Shown here piece by piece: positions 36,426-49,200 of a stretch of DNA of 64,000 nucleotides (position 1 is its first letter; each line of letters begins with the position of its first letter). The stretch is from Enoplolaimus lenunculus (lineage: Eukaryota; Nematoda; Enoplea; Enoplida; Thoracostomopsidae). A program made the position numbers and the translations under genes. The notes under the pieces are model-generated. The model was not told the origin of the DNA, did not search any database, and saw only the letters and a list, made by a program, of their open reading frames with translations. The stretch spans positions 37,993-101,992 of the forward strand of contig JASANG010001251.1 in NCBI GenBank assembly GCA_030248215.1, in the 5' to 3' direction.

Positions 36426-39400
36426 CACGGCCGTTATGTTTTATCAAATAAAAATTTTATGGTCTTATTTCAAAGAGCAGACGCAGATGGTTGAAATGGC
36501 TGGAATAGTGAGATTGAGAAGATGTGTTGATAAACAAAACAGATAGACAAGTGGAATGGTGCTTAACAGGCAAACACAGGAAGAATCAACGGTGAAATGA
36601 AACTGTAGACTCAAACGTGAATGGACGCTGTCACGGTTAATGTTACGCTGGACTTTGAGGTTCGATCCACAAAAGGTAATCTTTAAGCTAAACGAAACTA
36701 TAGGAAGTTTGTTTAAGACTATTGCGTTTTACTACGCTTCTCAAAATTGTACCGAAAGTTGAAACGCACCAATCAAAATTTTTTGTAAAATTTCATTACC
36801 GAGTTTGATGGAATCTCGGCGGTATTAACGGAACATTCGTTTCCGGTAAAAATTGATGTCCGTTTCCGTTTTAGAAATACTAGAAATTTCGCTACTTTTA
36901 CACTCAAAATTTAATAGTAAGCAAATATGCTGCATTTGTTTTAAATGCTATAATCTTAAAGATTTCGGTTACTCCGCATTTTTGATTAAAATTTTAGAAA
37001 GGCTGGTAGCCAAATGTTAAATCATGCGAAGTTTGTCATAGCAGAACCACGAGCACTTGGCAGCTTGATTACAATGCATCATTATCCATAGCCCGAGGCA
37101 ACTTGGAAGGGCGCAACCGGACGTGAAGAATACCGGAGACGGAGGTCGACAAAACTTGCCGAAGATTTTTTGCGTGTAAGGATAAAAACAAGCTACTCCA
37201 GTGGTTACGGTATACCAAAATGTTCACGAAAAACATTATTTTTGCGTTGTTATCAAAACGCCGCATGTGATAGCACGTACGGTGTAACGTTTCCGCCTAC
37301 ATACCTCAAACTTTACCGCTCTAGCAATGCACAAATTAAATTTTTTTTACTTCAATCAACTCTCAGAATAGGTATAGTCAAACATATATTCATTAAAAAC
37401 TCATGCATGTTTTATTTTCCGGCAATCCACACAAAATTTTATTATGACTCCAACTTATCCCACTAAAATATCTGATAACTTTACAGGATGTAATGCAAGG
37501 CATACTTTTCTGTCTTTTAGTCTGTATATCACACAGACTTCAATGATTTAGTTTTGACAGAACACCCCTGCATTTTTGTTTCATAAAACCGTTATACAAT
37601 GATAAATATTTGTTCGTTATACAACCAATTAAAAAAACTGCTATTTCAACCATATTTCTGTTACCAGACTGTTTTTACCTTATATTACATCGGTAACACG
37701 AAAATAAGCAAAGTATGCAGATTCCATATTTTCAGTGTACTTCATTCAAATAATGCTGCTAAAATTGGGTCATTGCACCAGAAATACTAAGTGCCACGTC
37801 ACGCTTGTGTTTTATAAAACGTACTGCACTGTACCTGGTATAATAAATTGAAATTTTTAAAATTTAAAAATTCGCAGAAACAATTTCAACGCCAACAGCT
37901 CAATCAGGAATTGTTACCAGAGGGGGGTCAACATGATCTCTATGCAGGAAAAATTTTCGTAGCGCCTAATTCTAGCGACTCTGTATATATATATTGTTGG
38001 CCTAAGTGGGCTATAAATACTGTTGGCATAGAAGAACAAAGCAGTCTGTTCGGGGCCGCGCCGCGTCTCAGTTATGTCCATCAACCAGCGTCGCATATAT
38101 TTGCGCACTTTTAAAATACATTCGAAAATAACATTCAACAATAATAAACAGCCGAAAAGCATAAAACGATCGAATAATAACAGTTATAAAGCCGACCCGA
38201 CGTCACGTGATTTCCTACGAATCCAGAAACAAGCTATACTTATGGCTACATAATAAACAAGATCATTCGCTAGCATACTTGCAACCAGAATGGTAACAAA
38301 AATCAGATTCGGTTTAGGCTCGACCAACATCAAAAAACTTGGAATCCTTTTTGTTTTGAAATCTCGAAATCCAACAAGGTTCCCATATCTTAATCGATTC
38401 AAAAGTAAGCTATTTCAAAACTGATTATGTGTTTCTATTGGTGGCACAAAGATTACACTTGCTAAGTCAGCATATCAAACCACTCTGAAGTTGCTATTTC
38501 ACACCATATTCAGTTCCGAACAAAGATTTTTTCGAAACCAAAGTTTGGATTAAAATGGAAGAAATCGCGTGTTCGAAGCCACACTAATCGCCACTATACG
38601 TGTATGCTTAACAAACATAGTCTTGACAATAGTTTAAATTAATAATCACAAAATTTACGCTAATCTCGGTAACCGAGCAAACACAATATAAACGCAATGA
38701 CTAGCAATTGCCAAAATCATGCACAACAAATATAACACTGCAACGCGGTTGGTGTATGTATATCGTTTCCTGAACACTTATTTGCGTCAATTTGTTCGTA
38801 ATATTCTATATATTAAAGCTAGAATGCCCCACATACGTATTTTGGGCAATTTTCCAGCATTACTTTGTCCACAATATTTTGTTCGAACAGATACGTGATT
38901 GTTCTTTGAAAAGAAAATATCCATCCAGATTGATGTTTATTTGCTAACACATTGCGCGTTGCACAAATCCGGCTGACTAGTAATTATTATATTAAAAACT
39001 CATTTTCATGGTTTGAAAATTAAAATTCAACAACGCTTAGTTTGCTTACAAGTAGTAGAAAAAACATTACACAAATGCATGCCGAATAGAATAAACAGCT
39101 AAATCTACAGAACAACAATATTCGCAATATTATCCAAGATTAAACGACACCATTGAAACAAGGGTTACGACTACTTAGAGCATGATGCAATTGTTGTGGC
39201 GCTATTCTTGTCGCGCGGCACCGTCTGTCATCGTCCGTTTACCGTACGGTAACGTACGCAAGCAATTCGTATACGAAACCGCATGATGACGAACGATGGA
39301 CTGACGGAGACAGATGACAATGAAAATGGTTAAAAAGTTAAAGAGCAAGAATAGAATAATTATCCTTACTGTGCTTAATTTAATATGTGCGCTTACAGTA

Positions 39401-39690
39401 CTATGAAATCGCAAAACATTATAATTATTTCTATTTATGATTTTAACATAATATTCAGTTCACTAAACAGTTGTTTTACGCTTTACATGGTGTTTTATAA
39501 TGTACAATCGCCAAACACACGACGCGGTGTGGTAGAATTTATGCCAACCTGAATTCGATAAGTCGTATACTCTGATCAATAAAGTCATCAAATACTAGTG
39601 ATATTACAAAAATAGGCAGAATAGAAAATAAAGTGCATCACCCTTAATAGAACGAATTAATATTTTCATTTCTAATCACCCACCCACAAT

Positions 39691-39973
39691 CAGGGATGGG
39701 CGGTCTCGGCAAGTCTCGGGATATGGCTGGACTCAGGCTCGCTTTTCTTGAGTCTCGGAGGCTTGCAAATCGAGACCAAAAAGGTGAAAAACCGATAAAA
39801 ATTTGCTATTAGCTGAGCTAGTTTGAGTTGATGAAAGCATACAACAATGTATATGCATGCCAAAGTGACTATTTTTTCAGTGCCGGGTAAAAATTGACCT
39901 AGACCGAGACCAAAATCCTCGGTCTCGGTCTCAATCTCGGTATCGCTTTTATGATCGAGACCGCCCATCCCTG
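39691..39973. mobile_element. hAT-type MITE with CAGGGATGGGCGGTCTCGG ends
   Basis: The termini CAGGGATGGGCGGTCTCGG and CGAGACCGCCCATCCCTG are inverted repeats. Flanks CCCACAAT and CCCATAAT match at 7 of 8 positions, fitting an 8-bp hAT duplication. 283 bp. Related copies are at 49799-50078 and 57291-57559. Confidence 0.82.
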
Positions 39974-40274
39974 CCCATAATAATAAAACACAACACAAGC
40001 AACAACAAATTAATATATTTAAACAGACTTATAAATGCACAAGTTATATAATTTAGATTCTGCGCTATATTTTCCGTTCTGAATCGTATCATTAGCTAAG
40101 TAAGCCCAACCTGAAAAAATCACCAAAAGTCATCTTTGAGTACTATATAATTTTTTGTCAGACCCGTGTCCACCCTCGCTTTAGCAGTCACCAAGCGCGT
40201 TCCCAGTGGGTATTTCAGATTTCAAACGTCCTAACCCTTATTTCCAAACTCCTGGCTACGCGCATGACACCCGC

Positions 40275-43200
40275 TCACGATTTCTTTTTTGTGGCTCCCG
40301 ACTTCGGAGGAGGCACTGGCATAGGCTTTTGAGTTAAGCGATCTGTTGCATTTGTTGTTGTTGTTGTTGTTGGTGTCGATAGCAACTCATCGACAAACGT
40401 ATTTAGCTCGCTCATAAACTTTTGTCCAATATCTTTCAGGCATTCACGAAGGCTTCCTAGTAGTTTTTCTTCTAAATCTGCATCTTTACTACAAAAACAC
40501 AATATAACGCCTAACAGCAGCTGTCAATAAACAATTATAATAATTCACATAAAATGAAAGCGTGATGGAGTGGGGTGTCTTGTGTTGCCAACCGAAAAGC
40601 TCCGAAAAATACCATGACAAAACTCTCAAAAGATGGTCATTCACCACTGAACCCTTCCTGGCTATGCTGTTGGCTTAAACAACATACCGGATGTCAACTG
40701 CTAATGAAAATTTCAATATGCATTTTCATTTTCCAGCGAATCTACCTCCCATTGTTGCGTATTCTATTTTCAGTAGTTTTGTGCTGCCAGCTTCGAGTGC
40801 TAGCAGGCGAAATAATTCACAACCGACATCGAACAAATAATTTAATACCTAATAAAACTTATGAACTGTCTATTGACCACCGGTTTCGGTGAAAAAGTTA
40901 CTGTTCGGATTCGATTCCATGCTTCAACGACGGCCAAGAACCACTCTTACCAGATGGGCACAAGGCCAACAAACACTACAATGCACAATGATATTTTCAC
41001 TTACCTGATTAGCATTTTCACCACAGTCGCAAACGTTTCACAGTCTTGCTTATATGCCTATAAAACCCAAGAATAAACAAATCACGCTAACGTACTAAAT
41101 CACTGGATTAAGGCTAACACACGAGAATATGCTAGTAAAATTACACTTGACGTAAACACACCAAAATACCATACCATTATTTTTAACTAATTTCCGAAAA
41201 CGGTTATTCCAGTAATCTAAAAACTAGTTTGGAAAAAAATTTTCTAAGATTTTATTTAAAATTTAGACATCACAATTATCTGTTGTAAAGCGGTAAAAAA
41301 CCTTTGCAGCTCAAGTTAGCATCTAACCTAGAAAAATGGTTAGCAATGCTTACCTGTTCAATATCGCGTCGCTTTTCATGCAACACTGCAACCTTGTCGC
41401 TAGGCAGCACTCCCAGCACTGTTGAGTCACCGTTCACAGGATCGCATCTTGCCTGTGTCTGAGGAATGTTTGAAGTTTCACTTACACGTCGTTCATCACT
41501 CACAGCGGCGTTTGCTATGTTCTTTTCAATTTTTCTGCTGCCACTCATCGGTTGTTGTTGGTGGTGGTACTGTTTGACAGCGTCTTGCGTAGATGTATCA
41601 CTTTTCGTTTTGCTTTCTGTTGCATCAGTGGATGAATATTTTAATTTCTTTGCTAATCGATCACTACTAGTATTACGACTATCATCAGTTGGTGACGAAT
41701 AGCGGCGGCGCTTTAACTCAACTGGACTTCCTGAAATCAAACGCATGCAGCACCAGAGACGGTCACATAGAGAGGTGGCGGATGCCAGATCGGTCGTCGC
41801 CCACCCCCTCCAGAAACGTTTTTTGTAGACAGGCGATTGTTAGCGCAAAGATCAAAGTGATACTCACTCGCAAAACATCAATATTGAAGTTCCGCAGCTA
41901 TGGAAAACAAAGTCCTGACACCTCCAGTGGCACGCAACCAAAAAAAGTCCCGCTAAGGAAGGAGCTATACTTTATGCTAATTCAAATGTCACCCGGCGCA
42001 ATCAGTCACCGTACGACATACCAGGTTTGCACCGACCCACGATGAGACTGATTCGGAATCCGAACTTATTACGAATTTGCCGAATCCGATTCCGAACCCA
42101 CTACAACTCTGGCGAAAAAGAATTTTGATATGCCGAAAAAGCAAACTTAACCTTATACAGACAATAGGAACACGTGAATTTGGAAATGTGAAACCTGAAT
42201 TCATTGAAACATGGATTATGGTTCGAGGCACATGTATTAAAAGTATTTGAAAAAGATACAGTCTGTTGCACTTTAGTTTAGGGAGAAGTTCCGCAGCTAT
42301 GGAAAACAAAATCCTGACACCTCCAGTGGCACGAAACCAAAAACAGTCGCAACCCGTCCTACCAGACATTCGGCTTTTTCAAACCGGATCCGAATCTAAT
42401 ACGATCAGGATCCGGTAAATTCAAAATTTTGGATCTGGTCGTTCCTTATGGCGGACAGCGCCGTCCGACAAGCATAGCGTCACCCAAAGACAAAACAGAC
42501 TAACCAGTCACAGCATCAGCGATGGCGGCATGCTCGATCGCATCAATCTTTTTGCCGAGAACTTTTCTCTCAGCGTCGACAGATATCACATCTTGGTGTA
42601 CATCTCGTACATCTGGACGGCGTTCTCTACTTCCACTTCCATCGTCGCGGCCACCGCTCCGTCTTTTCCCAGTGCCGCCATCTCCGCTGTACCGCGGCCG
42701 AGTATCGGCTTGACGACGGTGATCATCGCCATCATCGCCGTTCTTCGCTGGCGGCGGCGGCGATAAACTACGCCGGCTTATGGCGGAAGTCGCGTCGTGG
42801 CGACCGCTGCTATCACGGCCGTTGCGATATGACTGTCCGTCTTGCGGCGACCGTCGTCGAACAGGACTTCGCGAGTCACGCCGACGCCGTTTGACGTTCG
42901 CGGCATGGCTCGAAACAGGCTCAGGCGATTCGTACCGGCGACGGCTAATACTAAAATCACCCTTGTCTTCAGCGGCCGGTGACTGTTTTCTCTGATTGAC
43001 GCCGCTAATCCGATCAGCCGCAGCCTCATGCCTGATTGCTAGTGGCGGCGACGGCGACACCGACCACGTCGCTTTCCTAGCCGCGGTCCTGGTTTCGCCA
43101 TCCCCGGCGGCACGGCGTGATCCCGGCGATTTTCGATCGCGTGATCTACTACTATCGTCGCGACTACGCCGACTCGCTCGACTACCACTACCATCGCCGC

Positions 43201-46200
43201 TCATACGCGATTCCGACCTGTCCGTAGTAGTTGTTGCCGTAGTTGCCAAATGGTGCTCTTTACCACTCTTACCGGCACTAGCTGTGTGACGATTTTTGTA
43301 TCCAGTCGGAGGTGACTGGTCGCGGTCGAGTCGTTGCTTCCTTGGGCTCTTATCATCGTCATTACTGGTCATTGAGGCGATACTATGCGGCTGCGGGGCA
43401 GGCGACAACGATTGTGACCATTTGCTTCGCAATTCGCGATCAGCTTGTACCGGCGTCGTTGGCGACGCGGGTCTCTTACGCTGTTTCACACCAATCGTTT
43501 GCCCTCCGGATCCCGCTGCTGTTACCGTCGACTTCGCCTCACTACCACCTCCAGTCTTTGATTTTTCAGTCTCCGTCAACTTTTCACGAGCCTTTGCCGC
43601 CGTCGCGGTAGCGCTTCCACTGTCGCTTTCGTCATCGTCATCAGTTGTTGTAAACGCTGGATTTTTGGCCGCGAGCACGTTTGCAGCTCCGGCACTGGCA
43701 CCGCCCGTCGTTCGAGAGATCGGGCCATGTTTTCCTGCGCCTTTTTTATCATCCATCCCCGCGCAGTTCTCTTTGGACGTCGCACTAGCTGTCTGTGCTG
43801 GTGGTGGTGTTGCTTGGCTATTGCTGTTGCTGCCGCCACCACTGACAGTCGGATTAAACGAAATGATTCCTGACGGAGGTTTATTTTTTGATGCCATCGT
43901 CTTTTTGAAACGTTCTAGCAAATTTTTCGCTTCTTTTTTCAATCCAGATGGCGGCGTCGACGGCGCACAGGCTTTTTCAACGATTGTAGACCGCAGTCTG
44001 CCTTGTAAACCGACAGTACCGCTACTGTCAATACTGGCTGCTGTGACATCCCTGTCTAGAGACAGGGCCATATCACAGCCGACAACTGGCGGCAACGGTA
44101 TATCTGCCGGCCGTGGCAACGGCGGCGCTTCTGGCGGAATTAGCGACACCGCCGCCGTCGCCGCAGCGTTGACCGATGGCGGTAGCGGAATATCGCCCGG
44201 TGACGCTTCGATTGGCGGTGGAGTCGGTATTTCAGCTAAATCAGTCGCCGGAAATAACGGCTGCGGTGGTGGAGGCTCCTTTTGATTTGCCCCCGCCCGG
44301 GCTCGTTTTCCAGCTGGTAAACCGCGGGACTGACCTGTTGATAGCGCGTGGCGACAGTCACCGTTAGCATTTTTGGCGTTGGGCGACGTTTCAATAATTG
44401 TTATTTCATCGTCTTCTGAAGTAGTCCCAGTGTTTTGTGCATTATTCGCAACCTTTGGTTTCGGTGGTTTACCACTACTTTCAATCGAATCTTCTCTTGT
44501 ACTTCCATTACCGCCGCCATCTGAGTGTTTCGCATGCACATCACAGTTATCGCTGCCACCACCGGTGCTATTTGTAGATTTCAGCTACATCAAATAAAAA
44601 AATATTGTTCATGTCATGTACAAGGGTATGCGAACTTGCGAGACACTGGGCTTTGAGACCACTGGGACGCTTCGGCTTAAGCTCAGGTGTAGGATAAGGG
44701 TTTGGTTAAGTCATGGTTTTGGGTGAAATAAAATCCATTACTATGCATTGCGCTTTCGCCCGTCCCTGTCACAAATATCCGAATCCATCACCCATAAAAG
44801 CATGGTTGAGGAATAGTTCCCGTTTTCGCGTTAGCTGCTGTGTCCTTGCTTCTAACATATGCTTTTTCAAAAAATGACTTTTTACTGAAATCTAGCTTGA
44901 AATAGTATATTAAAATATACTTATATAGTGTTCAAAGCGTCAACTGTAAATCTCTTGTCGTTCTTGATCTAAAAAACCATCAAAATTCCCACTTGGATTT
45001 TTGAAAAAACAACATAGCATCTTCTCTTATTGTTTCTGGATTCATTCATGAATCCCTTGTTTTTATGATATCGAACAAAATTCACTGACAAAAATACTTG
45101 ATATGATGATCGTAAATAATAGTATAATATAGTTATGTTACAACATTTCTGCAATAAATATCCGGCAATATATATTACCGGAACCTAATGTCCATTTTTG
45201 ATGGAGACAGCTATTTGGTTGTACTTTGTCCCAACTCACTCGCCAGCAACTTAGAATACCCAAGCGCCAACCCACCAACCGAAAGCTTCTAACTCAGTCA
45301 ACCATCTTAACTTCTCCGTATCCAAACACCTTGGCCATTTATACCAACTTACCTTACTACTACCTTTCCGATCCGCCCGTGCCAACGCTACCGCGCGTCG
45401 CGCTAATTGATGCGCCGACTCTGTGTCGCGTATCGCAAATTTGTCATCATCGTCAGAATCAGCGTTGGCGGTAGCGGCGCCGTCACGCTTACTGTCGCCG
45501 CCGTTGCGTTCAGACGATGATCCGACGGCGGCGTCTGAACTCGACTGACGGCGACTCGACCGCGATTGTGACCGTCGTGTTGTTGAGTCGCCGCGTTGTC
45601 GTACAGACGCTGTCCCAGCCGTATCGCCGCCGGTTGAACCCATTGGCGGTGGCGGTGAATTTTCACGCGACGAGTCATGATTGAAAATACCCTAAATTAG
45701 CCCACAACTTCTACCATATGTACCTATTACAGACCGTAAACTTTCCGTAGTTTCGAGCGATTGATACTGAAGCAACGTTTTATACATTCTCCAAAGGACT
45801 GTCTCTTGTGTCAAGGGTCACCAACATAAAATGTTTCTATAACACGTGAACTGAAATCACCGAGGGATCAGTTTGACATCTGATCCCACCCGGCTACATC
45901 CGTGTTCGAATCAAACGGTTTGGAAAACTGAACACCGGATGATTCGTTCCGCCCATTTCGTTACTTAGTGATAGAAAATTAATCCGTGAAAACTCCAAAA
46001 AAGCATGGTATCTCTGCTGCTAAGCGTACATACGTACCCTCTTACTACTAGCATCATTTTGAACCACTTGCAACCGGATACAGAAACCTACTTAGCGTAC
46101 CAATTGAAATGGGATCTGATTATCAATCAAGATCATTTGAATACGAGATCGTTTTAATTTCCGCATTTACTTTTAAACAGCTTTTGCTTTATTTACTACT

Positions 46201-49200
46201 ACTACTACTACTACGATAGATTTTTAGACACAAAATAGTGTGGTGTGATACCCTAACTCTTCACTGTGGCTACACCCGTGTTCTAGTGTAGATTCAATCG
46301 CAACTTACCCGACGACTATCCGCGGCTCCGATAACGCGCTGATCGTCATCATCGTCGTCCGGTGCCGATCCGCCGCTCGACGCCGTACGACGCCGTGCGG
46401 CAAGTCCAGCTTTCCGGCCAGACGCTCCAGAACTGCGTAACAACGGACTGGTGCGTCGTGCGCCGCTATCGGTTCCAGCGGCCGCAGGCGAATTTGACCT
46501 AGAAAATAATCGGGACAAACAATAAATTATGCTTCTTTAATAGGATTGTACACAGGGCAGGAACGGCTTGTCAGGTATACAGGTTTGAAATTGCAATGTG
46601 TGGATATACGATCGGTATGGTGTGGCTCAGATTGCGACACAAACTTACCCTATTTGAACTCAGGTAACTAATTTGTGTCGAACGCTGTTGTATACCATTA
46701 AATTATGCGACTTTTTGATGATAAAAAAGTTGTTTGTTTTCGGTTTCAACAAAAAAACCGGCATCTCAGAACGGCATCAAAAATCAAAATTTTTCAAAAA
46801 AAAATCAAATTTTCTCACGGAATAATCAAAGGAAGCCATGATAGGTTGATGAAATATGTGAGAAAATTTTTGAAAATCGGACCGTTTTGAGTGCGTACAA
46901 ATGCCGGATAAGGGTAACAACAGAAAATACCACAGTCGTATGTATACGTACGTAACAGATGAACAGTACCGTACGTATCTATTAATTGCGGTGAATCTAG
47001 ATTCAATTTCAAAACAAATCAATTTCATAATACTGGCTGGACGAAAATAGGTGCTTTCAGTGCTTCCATTTGATTGGTACCTTCACACTTTGACATAGCG
47101 AGACAGATCCTGAATGGATCCAGTCGTAATTTTTCAAGTTTACCTCCGCCCATAAGTTTGGATGAGCTTTTCTGCGACCGAACCGACTGTGTTAGAAACG
47201 AAAATCATGTCTGTTTTGCACATTCAATCGGAATCGGACTTTCCACGTTGTAACTTCAGGCCTACTTGATGTTGTGATATGTTGTATAAAAAATCTGCAT
47301 CATTTATCGATTCAATTGTTTTCGATAAGCTAACTTATTAATAATTGATTGTAATTTAGCTTTACAGTGCGAAAAAATGATTGCAAATTTGTTCATGCGA
47401 CCTTGTTCACAGTACTGTTTATTATTTTACTCAACCAAAGTGTAAGCTGAGGCTACACCTGAGCCTAAGCATCAGCCTATTTTATTTATCGAATCATTGG
47501 GTTACAGACTGATGGTCATCTATCTCTTCAGTCGCGACCAATCAAGTTCGAGTAGGTCATCTATCTCTTCGGTCGCAGACCAATCAAGTTCGAGTACACA
47601 AAAAAGGCAATAAGCTTTACGAGACGTTTGCGCAAGGTCAAACATTACAGAAGAAATTAAACCCAACCTACCTGTCACTACAACCAGAATCACTGCTAAT
47701 TATTTCACCGGGAGATAACTGAGACATTTCAGCATTATCAAGCGTAGTGTTAACCAACAACATTACAATATATATAAATCTACGAATGGGTCGCAGTGAC
47801 ACAACTTTTAAGCCCTATTCACACGTGCAAGTTTTTGCTGCAAGAACTTGTAGTTGTAAATTGTACAGAGAACTTGCATTTTTTCATCAGCCAATGAGAA
47901 AGCAGATGCAATAAATTCAGTGAACTTGCATGGTTATTCACACATGTGAACTAAATTCGTAGCTATGATTTTTAATAAATAATTTGCAGTTGCAAGTTTT
48001 TCAAACAGGATTTTTTTGAAAAACTTGAACGTGCAAGTTGCAGCTGCAAGTTCTCGCAGCACAAACGTACACGTGTGAATAGAGTTTAAGTCGACCTCAG
48101 ACTTATCGAAAACTTATAAATATACGTTTCCGAGTCGCGTCATTTATCTCACTGCATAGTCAGGAGGACTGAACGCTCAAAAACAATACGTACTGGATTG
48201 CCGACAACATCAATGCACCCTGGTAGACCTGGCTAACCCACAGTGACGTCATGTTTCCGCAATCCAGCCAATCGACACATACACGCCTACATAATGTACT
48301 AAACAATAAATGATGCAGTCACAACCGCATGCTATAATACACCAAGAAGCTTCAACTTTAAACACTTTGCGTTTTCATAATACATCAATCAAACCCGCAT
48401 TCAAACCATTGAAATATATTTAAATTTTGTTCAGCCTGAACAAATATTTTGCCTAAAAATTTCAAACCTAAAATTCCAGCAAAGCCACCGCGCATAAACA
48501 CATCCAAAATGTGCCCAAAGTCAACAAAAACCAAAATTCGCCACCAAATATTCGTTAATTCTTTTCCAGTATCGAACCATCGCATCATTATCACCTTCAT
48601 AAATTTCCCATCCAGCGTGTAAATATACTAAGTACGTATATACACGTATACACAGGCACAAATTGCTGGTAGAATTCGATAGCTGTTCTACCGGTTAACA
48701 AATAGGCTCTTGTTCTTAGTATGCACATATATATGTCGTAGCAGCAACAAAATTGCTATGAATATTTACGACTGCAGTTGTTAACATCTTAACTATGATT
48801 GCATTTTTTAAGCAAGTGAAACAGTTTAAATTTTGACGCACTGAAGTAAAAATGAAAAAAATTCAAGTACCTACACAAACTCTCTAATTCAACGAACATA
48901 ATAAACATTTGCACCGCTTACGTAAATACGTACTTCAAACTTTACAAATTTACGTACACGTTCTATCCGGCGGATACTCGGTTCCGGCAAAAAGTCTGTT
49001 ATACGGGTGTGTACGGTTAATTGAGATTCGCGTCGCATGCTGGTAATACAAAAAGTCTCTTGTGGAAACACAATAATAAACTGTATGAAGCTGTATTAAA
49101 TTAGCGTAATTAACGTTTACTTTTTAAATCTGTGCGTGCTTAATAACTGGCTCCGGCCGCATGTACCACTATCCGGTTCTGGCTCCGGCCGAATGTACCA

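Larger units (their letters stand above)
34241..40274. other. Convergent spacer between SLC38A10 and the periphilin-like gene
   Basis: It holds the 3' flanks of both genes, the TIR element at 35282-36425 and a hAT-type MITE at 39691-39973. The rest is AT-rich sequence in which I recognise nothing. Open frames at 37170-37466 and 37848-38114 lack protein similarity and splice context. Confidence 0.55.

Noticed and set aside
37848-38162. Overlapping 80-90 codon frames on both strands
   Set aside because: No similarity, no splice signals and mutually exclusive frames.
42522-44597. Several long plus-strand open frames opposite the periphilin exon
   Set aside because: They are shadows of a GC-rich, low-complexity coding exon on the minus strand whose splice phases fit on both sides.
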